From assembly GCF_030936135.1 (NCBI RefSeq), contig NC_082613.1:496001-560000 (forward strand): a DNA stretch of 64,000 nucleotides, given 5' to 3'. Source of the stretch: Gavia stellata. Taxonomy: Eukaryota; Chordata; Aves; Gaviiformes; Gaviidae. This document shows, one piece after another, positions 30,201 through 42,970 of the stretch (the first letter of the stretch is position 1; each line of letters starts with the position of its first letter). The notes under the pieces were generated by a model. The model was not told where the DNA came from and did no database searches. It worked only from the letters and a program-made list of their open reading frames with translations. The position numbers were made by a program, and so were the translations under genes.

Positions 30201-33200
30201 GTCAGCACATCTGCTTTTACCGTGTGAGTGAACCACAAGCTCTTTACTAGCATGAATGAACGTACCACATCAGCAAGCGTCTCTCAGCAAGGGCTGCCTT
30301 GCTGCGAGTATGACCATTCTTGCAGCACAGTACATATCCCAAGCATACACGCAACACCTTGTAAGTATTCCCAGCAGAAGCCTGACCCTGACTAAGGTGA
30401 AAGTAGCTGTCCTCATTTCTGCTACTATTAGGGCAGTGTCTGACAGCCTCCGTCAGGTCAGCGCTCCACCCCTCTGCACAGTCCCTCCTCTTGGAGGACA
30501 AGGAGAAATGAAACCTCTCACCAAAGAGCAGTTTGTGACAAGTCACGCAGGACTGGCAGTCAGCCCTTACCAGCTTGCTGAAGTAGTTGCGGCTCACTTT
30601 CACCATCTCCCCCTTGTACCGTACACATGCCACATTGTTTTCCATGTGCATTTCCACACTGGGGAGTGGTGGGGAGGGGATGGCCAGTCTCACTGGGTAA
30701 CAGTATACGAGCCTGTCCTGGAGTTCAGGAGCTTCTATCTCAGCTATGGAGAATAAAGAGAAAGGCAGCTCGTTAGAACCCAAGGACGTCTGGGACAGAC
30801 CTTCCTTCCACCTCAAAACAGGCAGCAATAGGAAAAGGGCTGAAGAGCAGACTGGCCAGCCCAAAAACACCGTGGTGGTCCTTCATAGATCTTGTAGGCA
30901 GCAACCTAGGTTCAGAGCTGATTCCCCAAATTAGTTCCAACACCCGCTGCCAGAGCATAGAGAGAAGCCATTTCACAGTACTTTTCCATCTCTAACACGG
31001 CAGACCTGTAGACTGTGCACACCCATTCCAGCATCGTGAGGCATGGTCCAGATGAGTAGTAAAACACTTTCCTTGTCATTACTGTTATTTCAGTTTGCCC
31101 CAAACTCATCCAAAGCGCAGTAAATATTCCCAGGCTGTCAAGTGCAGGAGGCAAAGGAATCTTCCTGCCACCTTGTGGTTACCCATCGCAGACAGCAGCT
31201 TAGCCTCGGCTTCAGCAGGAAAAGAAAGAGCTCATGGGAAAGATCAGTCAGAAGGAATCCCGATTCAATCAGGTGGGAAAACAAGCAGCTAAAACAAGCA
31301 GCAAAAGGCAGACACTGGGATCCGAAGGGAGTCTGAGGAGAGCTAGGACCCAGAAAGGAGAAGGACTACAGAACAGTGGTGATGAAAGAAGCAGGGACCA
31401 TGGAAGAAGGAAAACATGACAAGAGGCAGAAGTACAGACATAAACTAGGAAGAAAGAACAGAGAAAAGATCAAGGAACATGAATCCTCTGCTGGGAAAGG
31501 AAGAAGGGTGCACAGTGACGTGCTGGGAGGCAGAGGAGTGCAGAAGGTGCTCAGAACTCAAGAAACGTGGCAGAGGAAAATATAGAGGAGAGAGCGCTCA
31601 GCATTAGGAAGGGGAGTGTCAGTTGTCCCCAGGAATTCATGAAGAAGCAGAGCGAAAAAGCATGGTCCAGGGAAATGAACTAATGCCCTGTTCAGCGCAG
31701 CTCCTAACAAGCTACTTAATCCTGACAAATCATAAATTTAGCATATTTGATATTACAGCCAGTAACAGTACCTGATGGAAGACACCTTGCCACTGCACAG
31801 GCATTGTATGACCCTGTCAGCTAAGATCTACGCTGGACTGGCTATTTCTGACTATTAAATTCAACCCCATGGACTCAGAGCAGCCCTCCCAACAGATAAT
31901 GCTATTTGAATGGGGACAGGCCAGAGTGCATTGCCTTTATGTTGCAGTGCTGTAGCCTTATAACTTTTCGGAACTGACTGCATACCAGATATATTGTTCT
32001 CTTTGAGGATGGCAAGATGCTTCTCCCGGATCCGCTTGACGTATTCAAGGGATATGTAGTAAATCTTACTGCAGATGCCTTCAACGGAGTCCTTTGCTGC
32101 AGCAGACACATGGGGCCCACATTGTTTGCGTAAGTGCTCCAGGCGGTCCTGCAGAACCAAAGAACCAGAGTCCCTTACACAACTCACTGGGCTCCCCAGA
32201 GGTACGCAGAGTCTCCATGCTGCTGTCACTCCCATTTCACAAAGCAAAGGAAAGCAATCGCAGCCTTCTCCAGGAGGATCTTTATCTGGCCCCAAACATG
32301 CCCACCATCCTTGCCCAGGCTCCCTGTGCTCAGCTGCACGAGCAGAGGGATACTGACCATGTAGTCCTCCTTAGAGGCAGAATGGTCCCGTCGTAGCCAG
32401 CTGAAGGTGTCCTCCACGTTCCACTTCACCACCTTCCTGCTGTCTGGTGAAGCACTCCTGCACAAAACAGAGACGCAAAATTTAACCCACAGCTGCACGG
32501 CAATATATTCCATCCCACCCACAAACGCCTTCTGTCAGCGGGGGAACACAGCTGCTGACACTTCCTCGGGGCCCTACCCTGTCACTCCCCTCCAGGCCTC
32601 CGGAAAGTGCTTGCAGACATTTGTATGACTAGGGACTGCCATGCTCTCTCCAAAACACAGTGTAGCTGTCTGCTGTCCTCTCTGCAACAGGAGAGGCAGA
32701 TAAAGCATTTATCTATCATGGAAATAGCCCATTTTGATCTTGCCTCTCATTTGCAAATGCAGCCACTGCTAGGAGCTTGTGACTCTGAGAAAACTATCCT
32801 GTTAACAAGCTTTTTATTTTCCCCCAAGGCTATCTTCCTCAATTCTGTCCTATGGCAGAACTTGTCAGAAAAATCACACATGGCGTAATAAAATACCACT
32901 CTAAGCTTGTTGTCAGAAAAATCATACGTGGCGTAATAAAATACCACTCTAAGCTTGTTGTCAGAAAAATCATACATGGCGTAATAAAATACCACTCTAA
33001 GCTTGTTGCTCTTTAATAGCAGTGAGTGCCCAAACATTCTTGTTTTTTCCTCAGGGATAAATGACAGAAGGCATTCCATGTACAGTATTTCACAGATTCT
33101 CACTTGTCTCTGCATACATTCAGCTTCCCAACATTAGATTTTACTGTAACATTACTATCAAAAGATGCCTCCAGCACGATTGCTTTTTTTCTGTACGTTC

Positions 33201-35971
33201 CTAATCTTGCTTTTCCTCAGCAAGACGACGACCAGCACTGAATAAGGTGGGATGCAGCAGCCCCTTCTAAAAGTCCCTATAACCTTTTTCTCTTTTCTGA
33301 ACATGACAGTACTGTAAGAGGAACTCCCACCTGGATTCAATCAGCCGTTTCGCAGCCTCGGCATACTTGAAGAGCAGTCTCTTGGCTTCCTCACGGAACT
33401 TGATTCTGGATAACCTGAGGTAAGTATATATTCACATGCATCAGTTCCACAGCTGCCACGAAGGCATGGAGGCCAGGTCCAGCTCCCAAGCTTTACATCA
33501 CCAGCACCCCAACACTTAATCAGCAAAAGTAAAACACAAAAGCACAGAACCACACCAGCTAAATCACTGGACCAGACCAATACAAAAACATCCCAGCAAG
33601 GTGCCCTGTCTTTGAACAGTACCTGATGGGAATGTCATTCATGATCTCTCTGAACATGGAAGGAGACACTACTGGCTCGCAGTCACTCGGTAAAAGAGGA
33701 TCTGTCCCTTTATCAACTACCTTCCTCTCCAACATCCAGCGATTAAAGGACTCCCTTGGGGGATCAATCCCTGGAGAAGCACAGAAAAAGAGTCTAATCA
33801 ATATGATAAAGAGGTGTCCAGAAGCTCTGGTAAGGATCATCACATTGGAGTTCTGCCTAATGAGTTCACCAACCAACAACATCACAGAGAGTACAACAAT
33901 CACAAAAAGAGATCACAAGGACAAGACAGACATAAACCAGAAGAAAGAACGCCACAGTACTGCAGGATTAAGAAGACAAACAAGGGGACCCCAACAGAAA
34001 CTTACCTTCCCGCTGCTGGCAGAGCTCACGATAATGTTGCCGCAGCTTGAGAATGAGCTGGGATCGAAGTAGCTCCACCTCAGGGTGTGGAGAAAGCACT
34101 TCAGATGGTGTTCTTTGCTTAATCACTGCATTTGTCTGAATATCCAGGTCCCAATATACTCTATGGCAGAAGCAAATGTCATCAGGATGGCCAGATCATT
34201 GGCTAATTATCAAATATTACTTCTAAAGATGCTTCCTTGGGCTGTTTCACCAGCCAGGAAATTGAACTATCAAGATTCCTTGCAAAGATACAGGGAGGTG
34301 TTACGTCCCTCAGGTTCTTCTTCAAAGATGTCTGGAAAACCAGGTGTCTCTAATCTACCACCGAGAAAAGAACAGAAGACAAATGGAGACAACTCACTCA
34401 GTTGGTCGTAAAAGAGCTGCCTGCTGTTTATCTTCAGGTGAAACACACCATGCCTTCAAAACAGAGGTTCCTGGAATACTGGGAGAGCTGGGGACTGGCT
34501 GAGCAGCTGGGTTCCCTGGGACGTCCGCCTGGGCGTGTAAAAGATGAATTACTGCCCCACAGAGACAGGAAAAGGGGAAGCAGCCCAGTACACCTAACAA
34601 TCCTGCACCAGTACACCACTCTGGATACCCCCTTGAATTGCTACAGCCCATTTTGCCTGCTGTTGGCATAACTTAACGTGGACATGGAAGCTACCATGTT
34701 TCTCAGCCATAATGTGTTACCTCCCAACTCCCATACTCCACCTCAGAGTGTAAGAGAAAATGGCAACTTGGCAGGACCCGAATCTGCTTCCACTTTTGTA
34801 CTTTCTGAGTGTCAGCTGTCACAGCTTGACTTGTACTAGGGTGGCCTGACCTTGCACAGTTCAAAAAAACCAGATCCAAGCTCCAGACCCCCTAGGTTTC
34901 AGTTTGAACAACAGCCTTAAGCCTGTTTGTTTCACAGCACCAGACCCACCTTGGGCTTCTTCACACTGTTGCCACTCGGTGGAACCTCCTCAGAGAATCT
35001 CCTCTTCCTTTGCTTGCCCTCCACAGAGGTATCTATCATCCCACCTTCCAGTGGCATCGGAGCCGCATTCAATCCCAGAGGGTCTGACTGTGAGCGTCCA
35101 AACAACAACAGCACACGTTAGTTCATCAGTTGCCACTTCAGAGTCCTAAACAAAGGCAATAAGCCCTCTTAATTTCCCATCTCACTGCCCCAGGCTCCCA
35201 CATGGATGGAAATAAGGACACCGATACTCACACCTGCAGAAAGCTAAAAAAAAAAATCTCTTCGAGACCTGTGTCCATACGCTTTAAGACTTAGATGAGA
35301 AAAATGCAACACAACTCCCCCAGGTTGAGTGTTGAGCAGTGCACTACCACCTGGAACAGCACTACCTGAGTGTGCACCTGAAGGAGGAACGTTTCATCAG
35401 AACCAAGCCAGATGCTGGACTCAGCAAGGAGTTCTGAAGGTAGAGAAGACCCTCCCACACATGCAATCTGAAGTCCACAAGACCACAGCACCTGCCCCTG
35501 TGGAACATCCCAGTATTGGCACAGCCCCGCAAGATGAGTGCTTACTTACAATGACATCATGCTGTCCCAGAACAGGCATTTCCCACAGAGACTGGTTAGT
35601 GAAGCGATTGAAGTAGTAAGGGCGATTCTCACGCTTGCTCCAGCACTTCTCCCAGCCAGCCTGCACCAGCTCATCTGAGAAGACAGTGAGAGAGTCAGGA
35701 GAGGAGCAGTCCTGAATAACAGCCCTGCCCTTCAGGTCCCCATTACTGTCACAGCACGCTCTGAAATATGCATCATTCCTAACCTCCCTTAACCTTCTGT
35801 CCCCTGCAGAACTCCATGCTGGGCCTTCCCAAAAGCAGAGTCAGTACCTGGCAGATCCTGTACCAGTCGCATAGGTTTGGGGGAGCTGGGCTGGTTTTGG
35901 TTGGAGGTGCCAGGTGAGTGACTCATGAGAGATGCTTCCTCCGCAGGGCTTCCGTGATTCTCATTGGCCAT
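27214..35971 (-). CDS. PCIF1: Cap-specific m6Am methyltransferase (CAPAM), 15 coding exons
   Basis: Nuclear enzyme that N6-methylates the cap-adjacent 2'-O-methyladenosine of mRNA and binds the phosphorylated RNA polymerase II tail through a WW domain. Coding exons in transcript order: 35971-35848, 35674-35550, 35087-34950, 34528-34398, 34160-34006, 33770-33623, 33414-33331, 32457-32358, 32148-31986, 30743-30571, 30071-29985, 29486-29302, 28791-28698, 28474-28299, 27463-27214. The total is 2133 nt (710 aa; human 704). The WW domain ([19 protein letters not shown]) is in the second coding exon. The catalytic NPPF motif, within [14 protein letters not shown], is in the exon at 28698-28791. The last exon encodes a Ser-rich tail ending SSSRETNPN. 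The start MANENHGSP equals the human start. At least one, probably two, noncoding 5' exons lie at 38.9-39.3 kb, with a long first intron. The terminal exon has a second, diverged copy at 21.5 kb. Confidence 0.97.
27280..27325 (-). repeat. PCIF1: Triplet repeat coding the PCIF1 Ser run
   Basis: An interrupted GAG/GAT-type triplet array on the plus strand encodes about 15 consecutive serines in PCIF1. The duplicated exon at 21.5 kb has about 7. Lengths probably vary by replication slippage in this disordered tail. Confidence 0.8.
32861..33001. repeat. 48-bp x3 minisatellite in a PCIF1 intron
   Basis: Three head-to-tail units (32861-32905, 32906-32953, 32954-33001) start CTTGT(TG)TCAGAAAAATCA and end ACCACTCTAAG, followed by a partial CTTGTTG. 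They differ at only a few bases, so the amplification is young. The repeat lies inside an intron between the exons at 32358 and 33331 and keeps an open frame on the minus strand by chance. Confidence 0.9.
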
Positions 35972-36487
35972 TTCTCAGCAACTGCACTAGTAAAAATACA
36001 CAGAAAATCCGCGTTACAGCAGGAAACATCCCAGATCCACTTGACCCACTCAGCTGTAGCACGGCAAGTTCATTCTGACAATAAAACAGGGTTTGAACCA
36101 GTACACACAAAACAGCACCTAAGTCTTGAAAAATAGCTGTTATCCTAGACACAACTAGGTATGAAGAATGCTGAGCTTTAAATGGTGTCAACGAGGGAGT
36201 TCTTAAGGCCAGCATTCAAAATACTCACTTTTCAGCTAGATCTCTCCTAAGAGCGCAGCGCCTGGTCCCATACATCAGGACTGAGAGCATAAAAAATAAA
36301 ATACACTCCTCTGTGAACACATACCACCTTCTGCCATGCTAATACTACTAGCCGTATCTGATCTGTTATCCTAGAGACAGTTTAAATCAACATTTACACA
36401 CACATAACTGCACATAATTTAAACAAAAGGCTTTTATTAAAAAACTTCTGCTATATGAAATAGCACTAGTGCTTCACTAATAACAAC

Positions 36488-36640
36488 TTTTGTGGTTCAG
36501 AGAACCGCAGGCTAGGAGTCAGGAACTCCTGTATTATTTTCCTCAGTATGTCCCAGGCCCAGACTAGCTGTAAGGCCTCAGCCACGCTGTTTTAGCCTTT
36601 GGTACTTTTTCATCTTCATAACAACAGTTATGCAAAAAAA
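36488..36640 (+). mobile_element. Possible ancient tRNA-derived (MIR/amniote-type) SINE remnant
   Basis: The order GGCTAGGAGTCAGGAACTCCTG, then a pyrimidine-rich gap, AGCTGTAAGGCCTCAGCC, TTTTAGCC and a later CATCTTCATAA recalls the body of MIR-like SINEs (GACTAGGAGTCAGGA, AGCTGTGTGACCTTGG, CTCAGTTTCC, CATCTGTAAA). It is highly diverged and lies in PCIF1 intron sequence. The assignment is tentative. Confidence 0.45.
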
Positions 36641-38185
36641 GGTCTGTTGAAACAATAAAGCTCATCTTAATCATAATTTAATGCTGCCAGCTGGAGAGAA
36701 ACAGCCAAGCTTTTCCTCTCTTCGTCACCATTCTTCCCCCTGGGGAAGCTTCTGAAACAGCACTGCTTACTGCTCCTCTCTGGCAGCCCTAAATACAGTG
36801 GCAATGAACTAGGGAGAAACAAGGCATTTTAAATAATTACCATTTACCTCAGTTACTTAACTCTATTCAGGCCTTTGAGACACCCTACACAACACCAAAG
36901 TTAGGGCTGCAGTAGCACAATCTTGTATACAGAAGTGTGTTTTTGAACTGACCACCATAGCAGCCCCAGCAGTAGGCTCCCTTGTATATCATCTCTTAAA
37001 TAAAAACTCTGTTTTGGTTTTAACGCTGTTATTTTGGATTTATTCACCCTTGCTCCCCTTCCTATCCATAAAAACTGTGCTGGCTATTTCAGAAGAGCAG
37101 AATGATAGGAGCTGACAACAATCAAGAATTAGCAGGCACTAGCTAAGTTGTCTATAGTACCGGTTGTGGGATCAGTGTGATGCAGGCCAAGGCTGAGGAA
37201 CACTTGACCCTTCCAGCATCTCGGAAGATGTTTCCATTCTTCCAGCAAGGGTAAGCAAGGAAAGGCATGGGACACTGCAGAAACCTAGAGTTTCGGTCTC
37301 TGCTCAGAACCAAGCAGATAACAGTAACCAAGCCCACAGGCGAAAGCATCTGCTACAGAGCGTACCAATGCAATCATGGGCATTTAATTGCCTCAGCAGG
37401 TGAGTGTTGTGCAATATTTCTTTACTCACACTTCCTCCTGAACTCCAACCCCACCGTGCCCTCTACAGTCACTTCACTTCAGCTAGCTGCCAGAAAGGTG
37501 GCAAGGTTAGCCCAGCCATCTTGAAGAGACATGGCAGGAGCTCAGACTCGCGTCAGGGCCGTCAGTGCAAAGAAGCACGCTGGAGCCGAAGGGGCCCTAG
37601 GGCTGCAAGGCACATGCCTCATCAGGCAGTACTGCACATGCAGTAACTTTTGAAGGATGTGTTCAGCCCCTCCTCCTTAAACTAAAAACATATTTGCACA
37701 TGCAGTTGCTGATGTGTCCTGCACATTACACAGACAACATGTTATAATGAACTGGTATGTACTGATGGGACCAGACCTCCCAAAGTGAGCCACGGCTGTA
37801 TTTCAAGAAGTTACAGATAGTGCTGGGTATAAAGATCTTCCTAGACTGGATAGCACACACCAGCTGCAGCAACTCGCCAGTGTTTTTCACCACTGACCAC
37901 TCAAAACAGCTGTCAAATAGGGTTCACTGTTTTTGCCTTCTCCCGTTTGTGGAGAAAATAGAATGGTGGAAGCAGACAAGAAGCTTTGTCACTTGATCAG
38001 TGTTGATGAGTATTAAATCCAAGTACCTGGGTCTGGGAAAAGGAAAAAAGCAAACTAACAGGAATCCTGACAGAAGGAACTCTGCTTTTATGTAACTAGT
38101 ATTGGGACTTAAGACAGTGAAAGGGATCCAGAGTAAGCATTTTATGGTGATTACGGTATTGTTTTTATACACCATGGCAATGCAT

Positions 38186-38255
38186 ACAGTACTTCACAGA
38201 CACAGTAGAACGCTGTCCCTGCCCAGAGAGCTTACAACCTAGGAGCAGCAGCACA
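38186..38255 (+). repeat. Possible remnant of an old amniote repeat
   Basis: The string CTGTCCCTGCCCAGAGAGCTTACAACCTAGGAG is close to a phrase common at the 3' ends of old amniote interspersed repeats. No family can be assigned from so short a match. Confidence 0.3.
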
Positions 38256-38559
38256 ACCAGAGAGACCACAGCAAGGTGGAAGAAGACACAAAGTAAAGAA
38301 GTACAGCAAACAGGATCATTATTTGTTTCCATTTCACCGAGGTAGGATTTTACACAAGACAACAGCAAATGCAGACAAAGGAGAGCAGCGACAGCCCCCT
38401 GGCACACAGCAAGGTTCTCCCTCATCCCAGAACCACAGCTGCTTCAGTAGGCTGGAAGCCAGACCACTGCCTCCTTCCATCAGTACTTCTCCCCTTCCTG
38501 AGAGCCAGCCCTTGCGCCTAGCTAGGCAGGACAGGAGCTGAGCAGAACACAGAGCTCCC

Positions 38560-39960
38560 GAGGCGGCACGCACACGTGTGGCGAGCACGCTGGGCACCAA
38601 GGCACCGTGTCTGCCGAGGGAAAACATGCTGCTGGGCAGCGCGGAGGCAGGTCCCGGGGCTGCCCTCCCGGAGGCGGTGAAGGGACGGAGCTCCTCGGCG
38701 CGGCGGGCCGGGACCGGCGGGCAACCACAGGCGCCGGTGCCCAGCGAGTGCGGAGCGGAGGCGGCGGCGGCGACAACTCTGCAGGCTGGACGGGAGGAGT
38801 CCGGGGGCACGGTCTAAGCGGGGCAGAGGCCGGGCGGCCCCGCGCCCGGGCAGGCGAGTACTTACAGTGGCGGGCTGCCTGGCGGGACGCGTGGCCGTCG
38901 CTCCGTGCTCGCCGCTGGCGCGCCGGGGCCGCATCCTCATAGCCGGGCGTCCCGCGCCTGGCCCGCGGGGGCCGCTGCGGAGACAGGAGGCCGTTACGGC
39001 GCGCCGCGGGGGAGGAGCCACCGGAACGCGCGCAGGCGCGGCGGCAGCGGCGGGAGCGCGGCGCCCAGCGCAGCCGGGGCGGGAGCAGCAGCGGCGGCGG
39101 CCGCGCTCTAAGATGGCGGCCGCGGGCCTGGGCAGCCTCCCCTCTGCCGCCCGCCCGTCACCACCCGCCCCCCTCTCCTTCCGGGCAGGCCCCGGTCGCG
39201 CGGGAGCACCGCTTACCTGGGCGTGAGGTCGGGGGCTGTAGGCACCGGGCACCGCTGCGTCTCCCGCCACCGCCCCACCTCCGCCTCGCCCGCCCCACCG
39301 CCACCATCTTGCGCCGGGACCGCGGGCCGCCGGTGCGCAGGCGCGGGGCCGCCCCGCCCTCGGCACTGCGCAGGCGCTGCCGCCCGGCCCCGGCCCGGCG
39401 CATGCGCGCTCCCCCCGCGCCCCGGCCCGGCGGCAGAGCGCCTGCGCGGCCCCCGGCCCGCGCTTTGGCGGGCGGGCGGGCGCATGCGCGGGGGGCGGGC
39501 GGCGGCACCGCCTGCCCCGGCGCCATCTTTGGTGTGGCGCGGCGGCGGCCCGCCCCGTTGTGGGCACGGCCGCGCCGCCGTCGCTATTTCGGGCCGCGCA
39601 GCCTGTCATTGTGGCCGCTGCGGGGCGGCCCTGCCCGCCCGCCGCGGGCGGTTCCTGTCACAGGCAGGGAGAGGCCGCAAGCGGTCGCCACCACAGGGCC
39701 TTTGAAGGGCGGCGGCGCCGGGGCGGAGCGGGCGGCCGGGCCCGAGGGCGGCGACAGCGCATTGATGTGCCGGCGCGGGCGGCCGCCGGCGGCAGCGGCC
39801 CAGCTGGGTGCCCGCAGCGGGGCTTCCGCCGCCCGGCGGGGCCCAGCGGCTGCTCCCTGCCACCGCCTCAGCCCGCGGGCCGGCCCCTGGCAGCTGGCTG
39901 CCCCGAACGCCGTTCGTGCCCGTGCGCCTGCTGACGGGAATCCCTGTGTCCAGGAGCATA
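38560..39960 (-). promoter_or_regulatory. PCIF1: CpG-island promoter of PCIF1 with two 5' noncoding exons
   Basis: Minus-strand donors GTAAGC at 39211-39216 and GTAAGTAC at 38860-38865, with a minus-strand acceptor CTCCGCAG at 38975, define a likely first exon (about 39310-39217) and a second noncoding exon (38974-38866). YY1-type AAGATGG motifs occur at 39110-39120 (+), 39301-39310 (-) and 39521-39529 (-). Perfect NRF1 palindromes GCGCATGCGC lie at 39398-39407 and 39480-39489. This is a TATA-less housekeeping promoter. The plus-strand YY1 motif leaves room for a divergent noncoding transcript. Confidence 0.65.
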
Positions 39961-39964
39961 TTTA

Positions 39965-42055
39965 CACGTTTCTGCCTACACACCCGCTTGTGTAGTTGTT
40001 AATTTGGCCCGCAAGGTCGGGTTTCAGAAAGGCTGCGGTGGTGCGCTCGCCTCGGCTGCCGTGGCCGGTGTCGGGTGGTGGCGGTGTGCGATGGGGTGGT
40101 TGTGCGGGTGTGCGCCCAGCTGAGTGCCTGCCCCGCGCCTGGTGTGTCGCTTTGCGGGTGCAGCTGGACGCTGGCATCAAGACAGGCGACCATGCTACTC
40201 CACTGGCCCTTGAGATCGCTCCCTTGCCCTGAGACCAGTAGCTGCTGCTGCAGGAGCTGCAACATGGCTGCCTTCACGTGTGGCCTGTTGGGGTGCGTGC
40301 CCAGCCGTGCTGCCCGGCGTGGCTGGAGCTCCCACAGGCCCACCTCGCTGGTTCCTCTGTGCCCGCTGGTTGCGTCCTCCCGGAGCCCCGGGGCTGCATT
40401 CTCGTGGGGACAGATATACCTCTGCCACCTGTGGCACAGAAGCTCAGACCGCGCCAGAGAGTGTGGTACTCGCAGCATGACAGGAGCAGTCTGCGTTCAG
40501 CGCAGTGTGTGCTGGAGGATGATGTGGGGTGGGGAAGGGGGACACGGCAGTTACTGGGTCCTGCCTCCTGCCAGGCTGGGCCAGTTTCTGGAGGGGGCTG
40601 CAGGAACCTCCATCGTCCCCTCGCAGGCTGTGGCACTGCCTGCCCAGCACCATCCTCTGCGAGTGGAGCCCCGGGGCACACCCACCCAGCAGAACAGCTG
40701 TTCTGCACGCAGGGGCTCAGCCGCCCCTCTCCTGCCACCGGCCCACCGGCTCGGCTTGCTGGGCAGACGATGGCCAGCGCTGGCTCACAGCCCCCGTGGA
40801 GATGGGCAGGGGGCAGCTGTGGGGCCCTTTCCTGCCCTTTGCCTCTGGAGCGTCCCCACTGCCCAGCTTTCCAAGGGGCTCTCCGTCTTCCTGGGCAGCA
40901 GCCTGACCTGCTTGCTCTCCCAGAAGTCTTGCCCTCTGCTCTGAGAGCACCGGGGTCAGTTTAATGAGTTAATGCTGGCAAAGCAGTTCTGGAGGGATAA
41001 GTGCTGTGTAAGCACTAAGTCTCCCAAGTCTCCCTGCGTTGGGCACACGAGCCCAGCACAGCCCGGCTCTGCTGCCCTGCAGCACAGATAATCCCCTGGA
41101 GTGCAAAGTGCTGGCTCAGACCAACCCCTTGTTGCACGGCCTGGGGGAGAGAGGGGACTCTGCGGAGGGACAGCGTGAAGCCTTGATCCTGGAGTGAGGA
41201 GGCTCAAGCGGCTGAAGGGGTGGTGAGGGCAGGGGCAGCCCTTTGGCTGTGCCCCTGCAGCTGACTCAGGCAGGGCCCTTGGGGGCCTGGGGAGGAAGCC
41301 CTGGCCTGAGGAGCTGCCCATCCTCTCCATGACAGGTGCTTGCAGGGGCGGGATGGAGCAGGACAGCAGCGTGGCTGCTGCTGGGGCCATTTTGGCAGCA
41401 CCCTTCATGGTGCTACAAGCCCTGGTGCCTGCCAGGCTGCCGGCAACAAGCTGGGCAAATCCAGGCAGAGGCACATCCTGCAGACACTGAGCTGCCCGGT
41501 TCATGCCAGGGGCCTGGGCAGCGGCTGTCAGAGCAGCGCTGAGGATCCGGCAGCCTCGGCATCTTCTCCTCCTGGGGCTGACATCACAGATGGGCACAAA
41601 CCAGCCTCCATCGGCACCCCCAGCCTGGGGCCACAGGGCCTGTGTTGGGCTCTGTCCCTGGCACAGACCCCACTGGGCAGGGCTGGAGCTGGCTGAGGGC
41701 GGCTGAGGGAGCTTGGCATGGGTGGAGGCTTCGTAATGCAGACTTGGCGCGGGGAGGGGGTTGCTGCCCCAACATGACGAACCCCTCGGGCCCCATTTGC
41801 ATGTGTGCCCCGCGCAGGGCTTAGCGCTGCTGGGGAGGCCCAGGGACGTGGTGCGTGGCTGCATGTGTGGGACACAGGGAGCTGTGTTTGCGGTGGGGGA
41901 GGAAGGCTGTGCTCTCAACCCAGAGCCTGGGTGTCTGAGCAACCCGCTGTCTTTCTGCCTGCGCTGGCAGGCAGCCGGGGCTGAGCGTGCGGGAGACCTG
42001 CATCCTCCCCGTCCCGCTGTCTCCTCCCAGCTGTGGGCTTGCAAGGAGTGGCAGC
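39965..42055. other. Intergenic region between PCIF1 and PLTP promoters
   Basis: GC-rich, single-copy-looking sequence. Long open frames exist on both strands but show no recognisable protein and follow from the base composition. It probably contains PLTP regulatory DNA. No direct repeat of AGGTCA with a 4-bp spacer (LXR element) was spotted. Confidence 0.5.
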
Positions 42056-42063
42056 TGGTGGGA

Positions 42064-42071
42064 TATATAAA
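42064..42071 (+). promoter_or_regulatory. PLTP: TATA box of PLTP
   Basis: TATATAAA is followed about 115 bp later by a strong donor (CACTGTAAGT at 42187), which ends a short noncoding exon 1 (about 42095-42186). The acceptor at 42961-42963 then opens the exon with the start codon. Confidence 0.7.
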
Positions 42072-42970
42072 CACAGGGGAACCTCAGCCAGCTCAAAAGA
42101 AACTCCTGGAGCTACTGGTGTTCTCCCTCCCTCCCTTCATGTGATTCAGCTTCCCCACACCAGGGGAGCCGAGGACAAGCCTCACTGTAAGTACCCGAAC
42201 TGAGCTGACATTGTGTAGGTCAATTGTGTAGGTTGCACAGGCTCAGGGAAGGATGGCGGCCCTGGGCAGGAGGGTCTCCTGTCCTCTCCCTTGCAGAGAA
42301 ATGGGGGAAAATGCTGTGGGGGGAGACCTGGACCGTTCCCACAGTCTTGCAGGGAGCGCTGCCTGTTGCTGCTGGATGGACAGGCTCCAGCTCCCATCTC
42401 AGCCCGGCACCTGGAGTGTGTGGGGTGTGTGGGCAGGGAACACACCTCCGGGGGTGGGCAGCCAGGGCTGCCCCGCAGGGCTGGGAGGGCTGTGGGGCAG
42501 CCCCAAAGGAGAGGGCTCCCTTCTCTGTGGGGTGCTGGGATTCCCTGCTGCAGCAGCACATGCTGGGCTCGTGCCTCACCATGCAGTTTTGGGAGCTGGG
42601 TGCGTTCAGGGCAGGGTGGCACACTGCTGGTGCCAGCAGGAGCCAACTGGAGCGAGTATTCCCAGGGGACATGAGACCCTGTGGGCCTCGCAGGGTCCCT
42701 GCTGAGGGCGTGTGCACAGCACCCTAGGGTGGGGGCTGTGCCACTCATGGGCTGCTTGTCCATGGGGATTCAGGCAACGGGGACCTGGGCAGAACTGGGG
42801 GGGTTTGGGGGGGAGCAGCAGAGCGTGGGGTGTTCCTCGGGGCCATCCCCTGCCCTGGGGCTGCAAGCAGGTTGGGCAGCAGCCACCTCCTTCCCAGGAT
42901 GGCTGGGTGTCCCCCATGTGCCCCACTGGGCCAGCCCATGCTGACCCTGCTCTCTGCCTCCAGGTGAGAG

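Larger units (their letters stand above)
36000..38860 (-). other. PCIF1: Long first intron of PCIF1
   Basis: AT-richer than the flanks, with no coding exon seen. It joins the noncoding 5' exon ending at 38866 (donor GTAAGTACTC on the minus strand) to the first coding exon (acceptor at 35982). The two putative old repeats listed separately are here. Confidence 0.6.

Noticed and set aside
38518-39609. 363-codon minus-strand frame in the PCIF1 promoter
   Set aside because: It crosses predicted noncoding exons and splice sites and has CpG-island composition only.
42210-42233. LXR response element in PLTP
   Set aside because: The AGGTCA-like half-sites are 7 bp apart and the second is poor (AGGTTG), so it is not a DR4.
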